From UBA5070 sp035352895 (lineage in GTDB: Bacteria > Fibrobacterota > Fibrobacteria > UBA5070): a stretch of 64,000 bases of DNA. Within the stretch, counting starts at the first letter, position 1. Every line of letters starts with the position of its first letter. Made by a program: the position numbers and the translations under genes. The stretch spans positions 106,122-170,121 of the forward strand of contig DAOPYN010000002.1 of NCBI GenBank assembly GCA_035352895.1, given 5' to 3'. The notes below the pieces were generated by a model. It saw only the letters and a list, made by a program, of their open reading frames with translations, had not been told where the DNA came from and made no database searches. Positions 16,749 to 24,846 of the stretch are shown one piece after another.

Positions 16749-16750
16749 CC

Positions 16751-16972
16751 ATGCCCATCATCTTCAGACTCGACCGGGTCATGGCCGACCGGAAGATGCC
16801 GCTCAACGAGCTGGCGCGGCGCATCGGGCTGACCGACACCAACCTGTCCATCCTCAAGACCGGCAAGGCCCGCGCGGTGCGGATCGCCACCCTGGACGCC
16901 ATCTGCCGGGAACTGGACTGCCAACCGGGAGACCTGTTCGAGCACGTCCCCGGACCTCCCGACACCGACTAG
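16751..16972 (+). CDS. YozG-like small XRE-family transcriptional regulator
   Basis: 73 aa. MPIIFRLDRVMADRKMPLNELA begins a compact Cro/C1-type helix-turn-helix: LARRIGLTDTNLSILKTGKARAVRIATLDAICRELDCQPGDLFE. Sequence and length match the YozG-type regulators that follow DUF2975 genes. It starts 2 bases after the DUF2975 stop and so is in one operon with it. Autoregulation of the pair is likely but inferred. Confidence 0.9.
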   Translation: MPIIFRLDRVMADRKMPLNELARRIGLTDTNLSILKTGKARAVRIATLDAICRELDCQPGDLFEHVPGPPDTD

Positions 16973-17170
16973 CCACCCCCGCCGCCCCTACCACCTCCGC
17001 GCGCACCGCCGTCTCCAGGCAATGGAGGCGGATTCCGTCGTGCGCGTCCTCCCTTCCGGGGGAGGGATCCTCCGCGATCCCTCCCGGTGCCGGAGGCATG
17101 CCATCTCCCGCCCGGAACCGGGCGTTCGTCCTCCATCCCTCCCATCCATCCAACCAAGGAGCCCTCCCCC

Positions 17171-18175
17171 ATGAATCCAGACTTCCGCACCTTCGACCGG
17201 ACCTCGTTGCTGTCCACGATGTGGATCTTCCTCGCGGCCAATTGGCTGTGCTGCGACATCCTTTCCCTGATGGATCCCCGGATGATCCGGATGCTCGTCG
17301 ACGGAGGCCCCGCCAGCCTCCGGATCGACCAGAAGTTCCTGCTCCTGAGCGGCCTGGTCCTGGAGATCCCCATCGCGATGATCGTCCTGTCCCGCCTGCT
17401 TCCCCTGCGGCCGCGGCGCTGCACCAGCCTCCTCGCCGCCCTGGCGATGATCGCCATCCAGGTCGGCAGCTTCGGGATGGGCGAGCCCTCCACACTCCAC
17501 TACGTCTTCTTCAGCGTGGTGCAGATCGTGGGCGCGCTGGTGGTGGCGATCGCCGCCGCGACCTGGCGCATCGGCGAACCCACGCCCACTCCCCAGGCTC
17601 CATCGTGGGCGGGGAAAGCGATTCCCTTCCCCAAGTTCATGGCGGCGATCGTCGTGCCGTTTCTTGTCGCAGCCTCGGATTCCCGCTCGTCGGACACCCT
17701 CGGGATCCCCAGCGGCGGCGCGACGTCGGATACCCTCCGCCGCACCTGCACGCGGGTGTTCCTGTCCACCCCCTTCTCCCTCAAGGAATCCCATTCCGTC
17801 GCCGCGATCGGCCTGGGTTGGAGCGGAACCAAGTGGGCCACCCGCTTCGATGTGGGCCTGATGGAGGACGGCCTGGACAGCCACGGACCCATCAACCTGG
17901 ACCTGACCGGCGGATGGTTCTGGAAGCACGATCTCGCCTCCCCCATCGCGATCTACGAAGGAATCACGATCACCGACCAGACCGGCATCCACGAAAGCTT
18001 CGAAGGCCACGCCGTCTCCATGGTGTTCCTGGCCGGATGCGAATTCCGGCCCGATCGCGGCGAATACGCGTTCCATGTGGAAGCGGGAACGGGAGGCGCC
18101 TTCACCCACCGCACCGGCGCCTACCAGGGCGGGACCGTGCTCTCGGCCGGGCTCCGGCACTACATCGGGAAATGA
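17171..18175 (+). CDS. DUF6326-like membrane protein fused to a secreted-type domain
   Basis: 334 aa. Residues 1-135 resemble DUF6326: LLSTMWIFLAANWLCCDILSLMDP, LEIPIAMIVLSRLLP and two further hydrophobic spans, giving four membrane segments. From M157 (nt 17639) the sequence restarts with what looks like a signal peptide (MAAIVVPFLVAASDS), followed by a ~165-residue beta-rich region (VAAIGLGWSGTKWATRFDVGL, GGAFTHRTGAYQGGTVLSAGLRHY) of unknown family. The join could be a real fusion or two genes whose boundary was lost. No good ribosome-binding site precedes 17639. Confidence 0.6.
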   Translation: MNPDFRTFDRTSLLSTMWIFLAANWLCCDILSLMDPRMIRMLVDGGPASLRIDQKFLLLSGLVLEIPIAMIVLSRLLPLRPRRCTSLLAALAMIAIQVGSFGMGEPSTLHYVFFSVVQIVGALVVAIAAATWRIGEPTPTPQAPSWAGKAIPFPKFMAAIVVPFLVAASDSRSSDTLGIPSGGATSDTLRRTCTRVFLSTPFSLKESHSVAAIGLGWSGTKWATRFDVGLMEDGLDSHGPINLDLTGGWFWKHDLASPIAIYEGITITDQTGIHESFEGHAVSMVFLAGCEFRPDRGEYAFHVEAGTGGAFTHRTGAYQGGTVLSAGLRHYIGK

Positions 18176-18376
18176 TTCGTCAGGGGGGGTGGCAGCGCTC
18201 CCCGGTCGCCGAGCGCGATCGTCCGTTTCCACCCGGGCTTTGGGAAACGTGGACGTTGGGGAACTTTCGTCACCAGATGTGGCCCCAAATCCGCATCGGA
18301 ACCCGGGAGGCGCCCGTAGCTTCCCTATTCGACGATTCCGTTCCTTCGTCTTCCCTCGGAAAGGGATCCTGGTCCC

Positions 18377-20098
18377 ATGAAACGTTTCTCGATTCTCCCG
18401 CTGACCCTCCTCGCTGGTCTCGCCAGCGCCCAGACCAACTGGTCCCTTTCCGGCAAGATCGTCGATGCGGAGGAAGGCAACGGGCTGAACGCCGTGGACG
18501 TCTCGCTGGCCAAGGCGGGCCTGCGGACCACCACGGCCAAGAACGGCACATGGATCCTTTCCAGCAATTCCGGAGTCGGGCATCGTCCCTCCGGGACCTC
18601 GCGATCGGAGAACTTCCTGCATCTGGAAGGCGGCCGCCTGACGCTTCGGTTGGACGGCACCGATCTCCTGGGGAGGCGCATGATCGCATCCATCGCCCCT
18701 CCCGCCGCGATTTCCGCGCGCAGCATGGACGCGGTCTCCGACACGCTGATCTACACCCGCGACGGCTTCATGCAAAAGCGAGTCCCCCTGTCCAGCTCGG
18801 TGATCGTCAGCATGGTCGACAGCCTCCGCCGCATCCGCTACGACGGCTGGGTGGACTCGAGCCATTCGAACGGCTTCAAGCCCGACACCGCCGACGCCTT
18901 TCCGGACACCGTCCGCACCTTCACCTTCCGCATCACCAAGGCGCGCTGGGACAGTCTCATGAAGGCCATGGCGGACTCCTGCGGGAAGTTCGGCTCCGGC
19001 CAGCTCAATTGCGGCAACGGGCTGGACATGGTGGAGTCGTCGGCGACCATCTGGGTTCCCGCCGACCTGCACGCCGACGGCCAGGTGTGGAAGAACATCG
19101 CCTTCCGCCTGAAGGGGAACGCCTCCCTGCGCACGGCGTGGACCAAGGGATCGTACGTCCTGCCGTTCCGCATCAACATGGACAAGTTCGAGGACGCCTA
19201 CCCGCAGACCAAGAACCAGCGCTTCCACGGCTTCAAGAAGCTGAGCTTCTACACCCCGGACCAGGACTCGTCGTCCGTGAGAAGCCCCATCGCCAGCGAG
19301 ATCTTCCGCGAGGCGGGCGCGGGCTGTCCCATCACCACACCGGCGCACGTCCTTCTGGACCGCGGCGACGGGAACGTCTCCGACCTGGGTCTGTACGAAC
19401 TCGTGGAGGTCCCCGACAACCCGATGCTGAACCGCCTGTACGGCAACGACACGGGCCATCTCTACAAGCCGGAATCCAACCTGTCCCGGTTCACCCGGAG
19501 CGAGTGGGAGGACGAGGACATCGAGACCGACTACGCCGATGCGAAGGCGCTGATCGACGCCATCAACGCATCCAACCGCACCACCGACACCGCCGCGTGG
19601 CACCGGACCCTGGAGAAGGTCATCGACGTCGACGGCTTCCTCAACTGGTTGGCCGTGAACACCGCGATCTACAACTGGGACACCTACGGAGCCCTGGGGC
19701 ACAACTACTACCTGTACAACGACCAGGGACGCTTCCGCTGGATCGCCTACGACATCTCCTTCAGCTTCAACCTGGCCCAGAACCAGATGTCGCGAACCTC
19801 CATCTGGTACGACGGCTCCGGTGGGTTCGGTGGATTCGGGGGTGGTTTCCCGCTCATCAAGAACCTGCTGGCCGACAAGTCCTACTGCGAGCTCTACCGC
19901 TCCCGCATGACCCAGGCCATCGCGCCCACAGGACCGGCGGGAGTGGCCAACTTCCAGGCGAAGGTGGACAAGTACGCGACCATGGTCGCCGCCTTCCCGC
20001 AGCAGGCCCAGCAGACCAAGGCGATCCGCGACGTGATGACCATCCGCAAGTCGGAGATCGAAGCGTCGCTCGCGGCCAAGGCCTGCCCCATCAAGTGA
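18377..20098 (+). CDS. CotH kinase-like secreted protein
   Basis: 573 aa with signal peptide MKRFSILPLTLLAGLASA. An N-terminal carboxypeptidase-regulatory-like repeat (SLSGKIVDAEEGNGLNAVDVSL) is followed by a CotH-type domain: FTFRITKARWDSL, IAFRLKGNASLR, FHGFKKLSFYTPDQDSS, SEIFREAGAGCPITTPAHVLL, GLYELVEVPDNPML and LYKPESNLSRF, then WIAYDISFSF. CotH domains have an atypical protein-kinase fold; the family is frequent in carbohydrate-degrading bacteria and often secreted. Ending ACPIK. Single gene; about 200 bases upstream hold no gene. Confidence 0.82.
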   Translation: MKRFSILPLTLLAGLASAQTNWSLSGKIVDAEEGNGLNAVDVSLAKAGLRTTTAKNGTWILSSNSGVGHRPSGTSRSENFLHLEGGRLTLRLDGTDLLGRRMIASIAPPAAISARSMDAVSDTLIYTRDGFMQKRVPLSSSVIVSMVDSLRRIRYDGWVDSSHSNGFKPDTADAFPDTVRTFTFRITKARWDSLMKAMADSCGKFGSGQLNCGNGLDMVESSATIWVPADLHADGQVWKNIAFRLKGNASLRTAWTKGSYVLPFRINMDKFEDAYPQTKNQRFHGFKKLSFYTPDQDSSSVRSPIASEIFREAGAGCPITTPAHVLLDRGDGNVSDLGLYELVEVPDNPMLNRLYGNDTGHLYKPESNLSRFTRSEWEDEDIETDYADAKALIDAINASNRTTDTAAWHRTLEKVIDVDGFLNWLAVNTAIYNWDTYGALGHNYYLYNDQGRFRWIAYDISFSFNLAQNQMSRTSIWYDGSGGFGGFGGGFPLIKNLLADKSYCELYRSRMTQAIAPTGPAGVANFQAKVDKYATMVAAFPQQAQQTKAIRDVMTIRKSEIEASLAAKACPIK

Positions 20099-20174
20099 TG
20101 CGGCCGGAGAGGTTCTAAATTTGATCGACCCCTTCAGCCGGGGCACCCAATTCTTCGCGACAAAGGAACCGAGC

Positions 20175-20933
20175 ATGGCCGTCACCGTTGCATTCGTCTT
20201 GCAACAAGATCCCGAGCGTTTTTCCTTCGAACAGATCCGCTCCGCGCTGGCCTCCCGGTTCCCGGAACTGACCGAGTTCGCCAATCCCACCACCAAGGAA
20301 TCCGTGCTCACCTTCCATGTGGATCGCACCCTGGTGGCGATCGCCAACATGCCCGCACCCTACCCGTGGACGGATCTCGAGGGCCCCTGCTCCACCAGCA
20401 TCCTGTGGCCCCAGGCCGCGGCCGATCTCAAGGAGCATCGATCGCACACGATCGTTTCCACCATCGGCGAGATCCCGGCGCTGGAAGCCTCCACGCTGCT
20501 CACCAAGGTGGTCGCCGCGGTGCTGGACCAATCCAGGGAGGCGCTGGGCGTGTACTGGAGCAACGCCACCCTGCTGGTGCCCCGCAAGCTGTTCCAGGAA
20601 TTCGCCTCGGAAGTCCTCCCCTACGGACCTCCGCTGGACATCTGGGTGGATTTCCGGGTGGGTCGCGTGGACGACCGCTCGAGCGCGGGCTTCACCACGG
20701 GCCTGGCCGCCTTGGGCCACATGGAATTCGAGACGTCCCGAAGTCCCGAGGATCCCGCCTCCCTGCGCGAGCGTCTGCAGAACCTGGCCCACTACGTGAT
20801 CCTCAACGGCAGGGTCATCCAGGATCGCGACACCATCGGTGCCGACGCGAACGAGCATATTACAGTGGTGTACGCCGCCTCCAAGTTCGGGCTCAAGGGC
20901 AAGGTGATGAACCTCGAGTACGCCAGGGGATAG
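20175..20933 (+). CDS. DUF4261 domain protein
   Basis: 252 aa. The ATG at 20175 follows AAAGGA and is preferred over an upstream ATG (20121). Family signs: LGVYWSNATLLVPRKLF, PPLDIWVDFRVGRVDD, GFTTGLAALGHMEFE and ILNGRVIQDRDTIG. Cytoplasmic by composition. DUF4261 proteins are of unknown function and widespread next to immunity or housekeeping genes; no neighbour here suggests a role. Confidence 0.75.
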   Translation: MAVTVAFVLQQDPERFSFEQIRSALASRFPELTEFANPTTKESVLTFHVDRTLVAIANMPAPYPWTDLEGPCSTSILWPQAAADLKEHRSHTIVSTIGEIPALEASTLLTKVVAAVLDQSREALGVYWSNATLLVPRKLFQEFASEVLPYGPPLDIWVDFRVGRVDDRSSAGFTTGLAALGHMEFETSRSPEDPASLRERLQNLAHYVILNGRVIQDRDTIGADANEHITVVYAASKFGLKGKVMNLEYARG

Positions 20934-21015
20934 CGATTCCCGACGCCCGACACCAGCCTCCTGCGGATCGGTTCCGCCAGGAGGCGCCTCCGAGGCCGGC
21001 TTCCAGGGAGATGCC

Positions 21016-21810
21016 ATGAAGACCTACCGCCACTGGATCCAAGCCAGACGCCGCATCACCATCGGGAAGGAGACCAAGGAAGTCCCCATCCTCGCCGGTT
21101 CGGATGTTTCCAAGGCCGACGCGGAGAAATCCGCCGACCACCTCGCCCGGATCATCCAGGAAAGAATCGACCATCGTCGCAAACCCCAAGACTACGAACC
21201 CGTCATCAAGGAGTGGGTGGAGGAAACCCTCGACGAGAAGAACATCGTGACGGTGAACCGGTATGGCGCCCTGGTCCTCAACACGATGCAGTACACCATC
21301 CTGGACCTGGACGACATCCCCTTCGAGTTCATGGACCTGTTCGGTCGGACCAAGGGGCGCGACCGCAAGAGTCTGATCCTAGAACGCTTCAAGAAGCGAC
21401 TCGCGAAGCAGAACCCCTTCGGGCCCGACCTGAGGATCTACGAGACCACCAAGGGATTGCGCATCATCGCGAAGGAATACCTCACCCCTCGGACCAAGAG
21501 CTTCCAGAAGTCCATGGCCCGGTTCCATGTCGACAGCATCTACGCGTGGCTTTGCATGAAGCAGGATTGCTACAGGGCACGGCTCACACCCAAGCCCTAC
21601 CGCATCCACCAGCCCGCCATCCGCATCCGCTCGCCATTGGATTGCGAGACCGAGGCGTACCGGGACTGGAAAAAGGGATACGCATCGAAATCGAAATCCT
21701 TCCGCGTCGCCCGGCTCCTGGAAAGCGCGGGGGCGGACTTTTCTTCCGATCCCGCGATCGCATTCCATGACAGAATCTGCAACTGCGGATCCGGCCTCCC
21801 CCTTGCCTGA
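21016..21810 (+). CDS. Conserved hypothetical protein
   Basis: 264 aa, basic and cytoplasmic. Segments that look conserved: RYGALVLNTMQYTILDLDDIPFEF in the centre, YETTKGLRIIAKEYLTP, and YRARLTPKPYRIHQP, a pattern (T-GLR...RARLTPKP-R) I have seen in uncharacterised bacterial proteins but cannot name. It starts 14 bases after GGAGGCG and lies just before the APH-like gene, possibly in the same operon. No catalytic assignment is justified. Confidence 0.65.
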   Translation: MKTYRHWIQARRRITIGKETKEVPILAGSDVSKADAEKSADHLARIIQERIDHRRKPQDYEPVIKEWVEETLDEKNIVTVNRYGALVLNTMQYTILDLDDIPFEFMDLFGRTKGRDRKSLILERFKKRLAKQNPFGPDLRIYETTKGLRIIAKEYLTPRTKSFQKSMARFHVDSIYAWLCMKQDCYRARLTPKPYRIHQPAIRIRSPLDCETEAYRDWKKGYASKSKSFRVARLLESAGADFSSDPAIAFHDRICNCGSGLPLA

Positions 21811-21817
21811 TCCATCC

Positions 21818-22714
21818 ATGCATTCCCCGATTCCCGACCTCCATCGTCCACCGTCGCGGACCCACCTCGCCTCCGGAGCCAACAACGACATCACCCTGAT
21901 GGAATGTCCCGATCGCAAGGTGGTCATGAAGCGGGCCAGGCCATCGGCCCCGGATCGCCTGGCCACCGAGACGCGGGTTCTTTCCCTCCTGGCCGGCGGG
22001 ATCGCCCCGGCATTGGTGGACGGGACCTTCCTCGACGCATCCGAAGGCGGCTCGCGCCTTTTCATGGAGCACATCGAGGGGGAACACCGCTTCGAACTGG
22101 ACGTCCGCTCCGCCCGGCTCCTGGGAGCCGCCCTGGCGGCGATCCACCGGACGGACCTCGCCTCCCTGGCGGATTTCCTGGAGAAGCCTTCCTGGCAGGA
22201 CTATTTCCAGGATCGATTGATCCCCCAACTCGAAGAGGCCCGCGAGGTGGCTCCTTCCCCCCAGATCCGGGAGCTCCAGGTTTTCCTGGAGCGCATCCGC
22301 CGCTTGGGACAGGAGCTCGACACGCGATCGCTCCATGGACGGTCCGCGCTCGTGCACACCGACATCATTCCACTCAACGTGATCTTCCAGGCGGACCGGT
22401 GTCGCATCATCGACTGGGAACTTGCGCGGATCGACGCTCCCGAATGGGACCTGTGCTCGGCCCTCAAGTCCTTCGTGTTCGCGCCCCGGGCGCGCGATGC
22501 GCTGCTGGACGCGTACGGCACCGCCCCGGACCCGGATCGACTCCGGTTCGTTTCGCTTCTCCACTACGCGAACGTGGCCCTTTGGCGGTTGTGCTCCTTC
22601 TACCGCCGTGGAGAAAACCAATCCATCCGCGCCAAGTTCCTGAGGGAACTGGACGCGGAGATGGACTGGATCCGAAACACCCTTTCCCGATCGAGCGAGC
22701 CTGGGCTGCCCTGA
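21818..22714 (+). CDS. Aminoglycoside-phosphotransferase/choline-kinase family protein
   Basis: 298 aa. Kinase-like fold of the APH family: KVVMKRARPSAPDRLATETRVLSLL (the ATP-binding Lys region), catalytic loop LVHTDIIPLNVIF (H-x-D-x4-N) and metal-binding IIDWELARIDAPEWDL. Small-molecule phosphorylation is expected; the substrate is unknown. An ATG at 21767 in the same frame overlaps the previous gene; I favour 21818, but neither has a clear ribosome-binding site. The stop codon sits inside a strong hairpin. Confidence 0.75.
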   Translation: MHSPIPDLHRPPSRTHLASGANNDITLMECPDRKVVMKRARPSAPDRLATETRVLSLLAGGIAPALVDGTFLDASEGGSRLFMEHIEGEHRFELDVRSARLLGAALAAIHRTDLASLADFLEKPSWQDYFQDRLIPQLEEAREVAPSPQIRELQVFLERIRRLGQELDTRSLHGRSALVHTDIIPLNVIFQADRCRIIDWELARIDAPEWDLCSALKSFVFAPRARDALLDAYGTAPDPDRLRFVSLLHYANVALWRLCSFYRRGENQSIRAKFLRELDAEMDWIRNTLSRSSEPGLP

Positions 22715-22757
22715 CCGGTTCCGCACTTGTCGGAACCGGTCGGACGAGCGAAGCTCG
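22713..22757. terminator. Convergent hairpin pair, probable bidirectional terminator
   Basis: Perfect 11-bp inverted repeat GACCGGTTCCG (22713-22723) / CGGAACCGGTC (22731-22741) with a 7-base loop, followed by a smaller CGAGC-GAA-GCTCG hairpin (22745-22757). It lies between the ends of the convergent APH-like and glutamate-synthase-like genes. No U-tract follows, so intrinsic termination is not certain. Confidence 0.55.
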
Positions 22758-22765
22758 CCGGACGA

Positions 22766-24400
22766 TCAAGGAGCCAGCAGGATGGCCTTCGCCTTGTCGC
22801 CCAAGGCTTCGGTCATGTGCGGGATCTTGGTCACGCGGGCGGTCTCCTCGTTGGCCGACATCAGATCGTCGCGGCTCATGCTGTCGATGTTGAATCGACG
22901 CGCGCCCGCCATGAACTGCTGCAGACCGCAGGCGACCTTGTCGGCCCAAGCGTAGACGCCGATGGCACCCCAGGGGATGTTCTTCATCTCGTTGGCACCC
23001 ACGCGGGCCTTGACGTTCTCCCAGGCCGCGAAGATCTCCTCGGGCTTCTCGCCGAAGGCGGTCACGCTGGAGGGCAGGGAATCCCAGTTGCCGTTGACCT
23101 CGGCGCGCTTCTCCGGCTGCAGGACGCCCTGGATGTTGCTGCCCAGGAAGGCCGGAATCATGGGTGCGCGACCCATGCACACGAGCTTGGTGAACGGAGC
23201 GCCCAGCGAGAGCGCCTTGAAGATGTGGTCTTCGCGGGCCAATCCGCCGCCGAAGGAGATGGCGGGGATCTTCTTGCCCTGGTCGGCCAGGAGCTTGCAG
23301 TACTCGTAGGCCTTGGCATGCAGCTCCAGGCCGGGAACACCCCAGTGTTCCATCATGTTCCAGGGGCTCATGCCGGTGCCGCCGCCGGCGCCGTCGATGG
23401 TGAGGAGATCGAGCTTGGCGTCGACCGCCACGCGGATCGCCAGGGCGAGGGCTTCCATGCCGTACGCGCCGGTCTTGAGCGAAATGCGACGGAAGCCGAT
23501 CTTGCGCAGGTAGGCCACGGCCAGCATGAACTGCTCGCGAACCACTTCGGCGTTGGGAAGGCTGGGGTTGCCCAGACGGCTGTGGCGGGCGAAGCCGCGG
23601 ATGGAGCCGTCCTTGTAGGACTCCTTGACGATCGGATCGGTCGGATCCGGATCGACCACGTAGCCGCGGTTCTTCAGGAATTCGGCGTATTCGATGTCCT
23701 TGACTTGGATCTCGCCGCCGATGTCCTTGGCGCCCTGGCCCCACTTGAGCTCGATGATCATGTCGTTGCCGTACTTCTGGATCACGTACTCGGCGACGCC
23801 GTTGCGGGCGTCTTCGACGTTCATCTGGATGATCATGGCGCCGTAGCCGTCGTGGTAGCGCTTGTAGACGTCGACGCGACGTTCCAGCTCGGGAGCGGAG
23901 GTGATCTTGCCGTCCTTGAACAAGGACTGCTTGTCGACGCCGACGACGTTCTCGCCGACCACGACGGGGTAGCCGCACAGGGCCGCGCCGGTGGCGAAGG
24001 AACTCCAGTACTTCGCGGCGATGAAGGTGGAACCCAGGGCTCCGGTCATCATCGGGACGCGGCACTTGGTGATGACCTCGTTGCCGAACGAGGTTTCCAA
24101 CGAGACGTTAGGGAAGATGCAGTTGTCTTCCGTGGGGTTCTTCACTCCATGGGCGCCGAAGGCGTACCCCTGGATGCGAAGGCTGTGGTAGCCGACGCCC
24201 AACGCGAAGGTGTTCCCCGAGCCGCTGGTGATGGTGCCGAAGTCCCGAGGATAGAGGAGCTTGCGTCCGGCGAGCGAGGAGGTCCACGTCTCGCACTTGC
24301 CCTTGCAGTCGGCGCGGCACAAGGTGCACAGGCCGGACTCGCAAGGATTGCCACGATTGGCGGTTCCGAGAACATCATTTTGCTTGGGCCATTCAAACAT
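22766..24400 (-). CDS. FMN-binding glutamate synthase family protein
   Basis: 544 aa. The TIM-barrel glutamate-synthase/FMN domain is recognisable from LLTIDGAGGGTGMSPWNMMEHWGVPG and ISFGGGLAREDHIFKALSLGA. The N-terminus has a cysteine cluster CESGLCTLCRADCKGKC (residues about 20-36) that could hold an iron-sulfur centre. It lacks the amidotransferase domain of GltB, so it belongs to the stand-alone group whose true reaction is unclear (glutamate synthase-like or other ammonia/amino transfer). Divergent from the leader peptide-acetolactate synthase unit with a palindrome between them. Confidence 0.85.
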   Translation of the reverse strand: MFEWPKQNDVLGTANRGNPCESGLCTLCRADCKGKCETWTSSLAGRKLLYPRDFGTITSGSGNTFALGVGYHSLRIQGYAFGAHGVKNPTEDNCIFPNVSLETSFGNEVITKCRVPMMTGALGSTFIAAKYWSSFATGAALCGYPVVVGENVVGVDKQSLFKDGKITSAPELERRVDVYKRYHDGYGAMIIQMNVEDARNGVAEYVIQKYGNDMIIELKWGQGAKDIGGEIQVKDIEYAEFLKNRGYVVDPDPTDPIVKESYKDGSIRGFARHSRLGNPSLPNAEVVREQFMLAVAYLRKIGFRRISLKTGAYGMEALALAIRVAVDAKLDLLTIDGAGGGTGMSPWNMMEHWGVPGLELHAKAYEYCKLLADQGKKIPAISFGGGLAREDHIFKALSLGAPFTKLVCMGRAPMIPAFLGSNIQGVLQPEKRAEVNGNWDSLPSSVTAFGEKPEEIFAAWENVKARVGANEMKNIPWGAIGVYAWADKVACGLQQFMAGARRFNIDSMSRDDLMSANEETARVTKIPHMTEALGDKAKAILLAP

Positions 24401-24510
24401 CGATGATTCCTTGATGGAGGTTGACGATCAAGCCGTTGCGCGCACACGTGAAAATCCGGGCAACGTAATTGACTGCAACGAAAAACTAGACCCACTTTTC
24501 CACTTTTGTA

Positions 24511-24529
24511 GACAATGGCAGACATTGTC
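24511..24529. promoter_or_regulatory. Perfect 19-bp palindrome in the divergent promoter region
   Basis: GACAATG-N5-CATTGTC, lying between the divergent FMN glutamate-synthase-like gene and the leader peptide gene. A dyad of this size placed about 110 bases upstream of one start and 140 of the other fits a regulator operator. The binding protein is unknown. Confidence 0.5.
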
Positions 24530-24617
24530 CACGCCAATTGTCATTCCGACGTTCCTCGATCCCCGCAAGTGGATCCCCGGTGGATCGATGACCTGCCTGG
24601 AAGTGCGGCATCCCACT

Positions 24618-24645
24618 TTGATTCTCCCTGCTTTTGCAGTATGCT
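24618..24645 (+). promoter_or_regulatory. Putative sigma-70-type promoter of the leader/acetolactate synthase unit
   Basis: TTGATT and TATGCT separated by 16 bases. Transcription would begin about seven bases on, that is at or within a base or two of the leader peptide ATG (24652), so the leader may be translated from a leaderless mRNA. Confidence 0.5.
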
Positions 24646-24651
24646 TTGAGC

Positions 24652-24726
24652 ATGAAGTCGTCCCTCCTACAGCTCGTCTCGGTCGTCGTGGTCGTCGTCG
24701 TCCACACGTTCGCCGGCGCGGGCTGA
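24652..24726 (+). CDS. Valine-rich leader peptide for acetolactate synthase attenuation
   Basis: 24 codons: begins MKSSLLQLVS, then seven consecutive Val codons, then HTFAGAG and stop. Eight Val and three Leu in 24 residues directly ahead of a terminator hairpin and a branched-chain amino-acid biosynthetic gene is the classical ilv attenuator arrangement: charged tRNA-Val (and Leu) supply would decide whether transcription proceeds. No Shine-Dalgarno sequence precedes the ATG, consistent with leaderless translation from the promoter just upstream. Confidence 0.8.
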   Translation: MKSSLLQLVSVVVVVVVHTFAGAG

Positions 24727-24728
24727 TC

Positions 24729-24753
24729 GGAAAAGACTCCAAAACCCTTTTCC
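24729..24753 (+). promoter_or_regulatory. Pause/alternative hairpin of the ilv attenuator
   Basis: GGAAAAG (24729-24735) can pair with CTTTTCC (24747-24753) immediately after the leader stop codon. Its position between leader peptide and terminator suits the alternative structure of a ribosome-mediated attenuator; the exact competing pairings were not computed. Confidence 0.45.
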
Positions 24754-24756
24754 CAG

Positions 24757-24797
24757 GACCCCCACCGGCATCGGCCGCGTGGGGGTCTTTCGTTTCG
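24757..24797 (+). terminator. Attenuator terminator hairpin
   Basis: Perfect 9-bp stem GACCCCCAC (24757-24765) / GTGGGGGTC (24779-24787), 13-base loop, followed by TTTCGTTTCG. It lies between the Val-rich leader peptide and the acetolactate synthase ATG and would stop transcription when valyl-tRNA is plentiful. Confidence 0.8.
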
Positions 24798-24846
24798 AGA
24801 CCTTCGCCGCGACCCATGCCGGTTCCTTCCAACCACCGAGGAACCC

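Noticed and set aside
17098..20118. A 1006-codon plus-strand frame spanning two genes
   Set aside because: Rich in Arg, Pro and Gly, without domains; it overlaps the DUF6326 and CotH genes in another frame.
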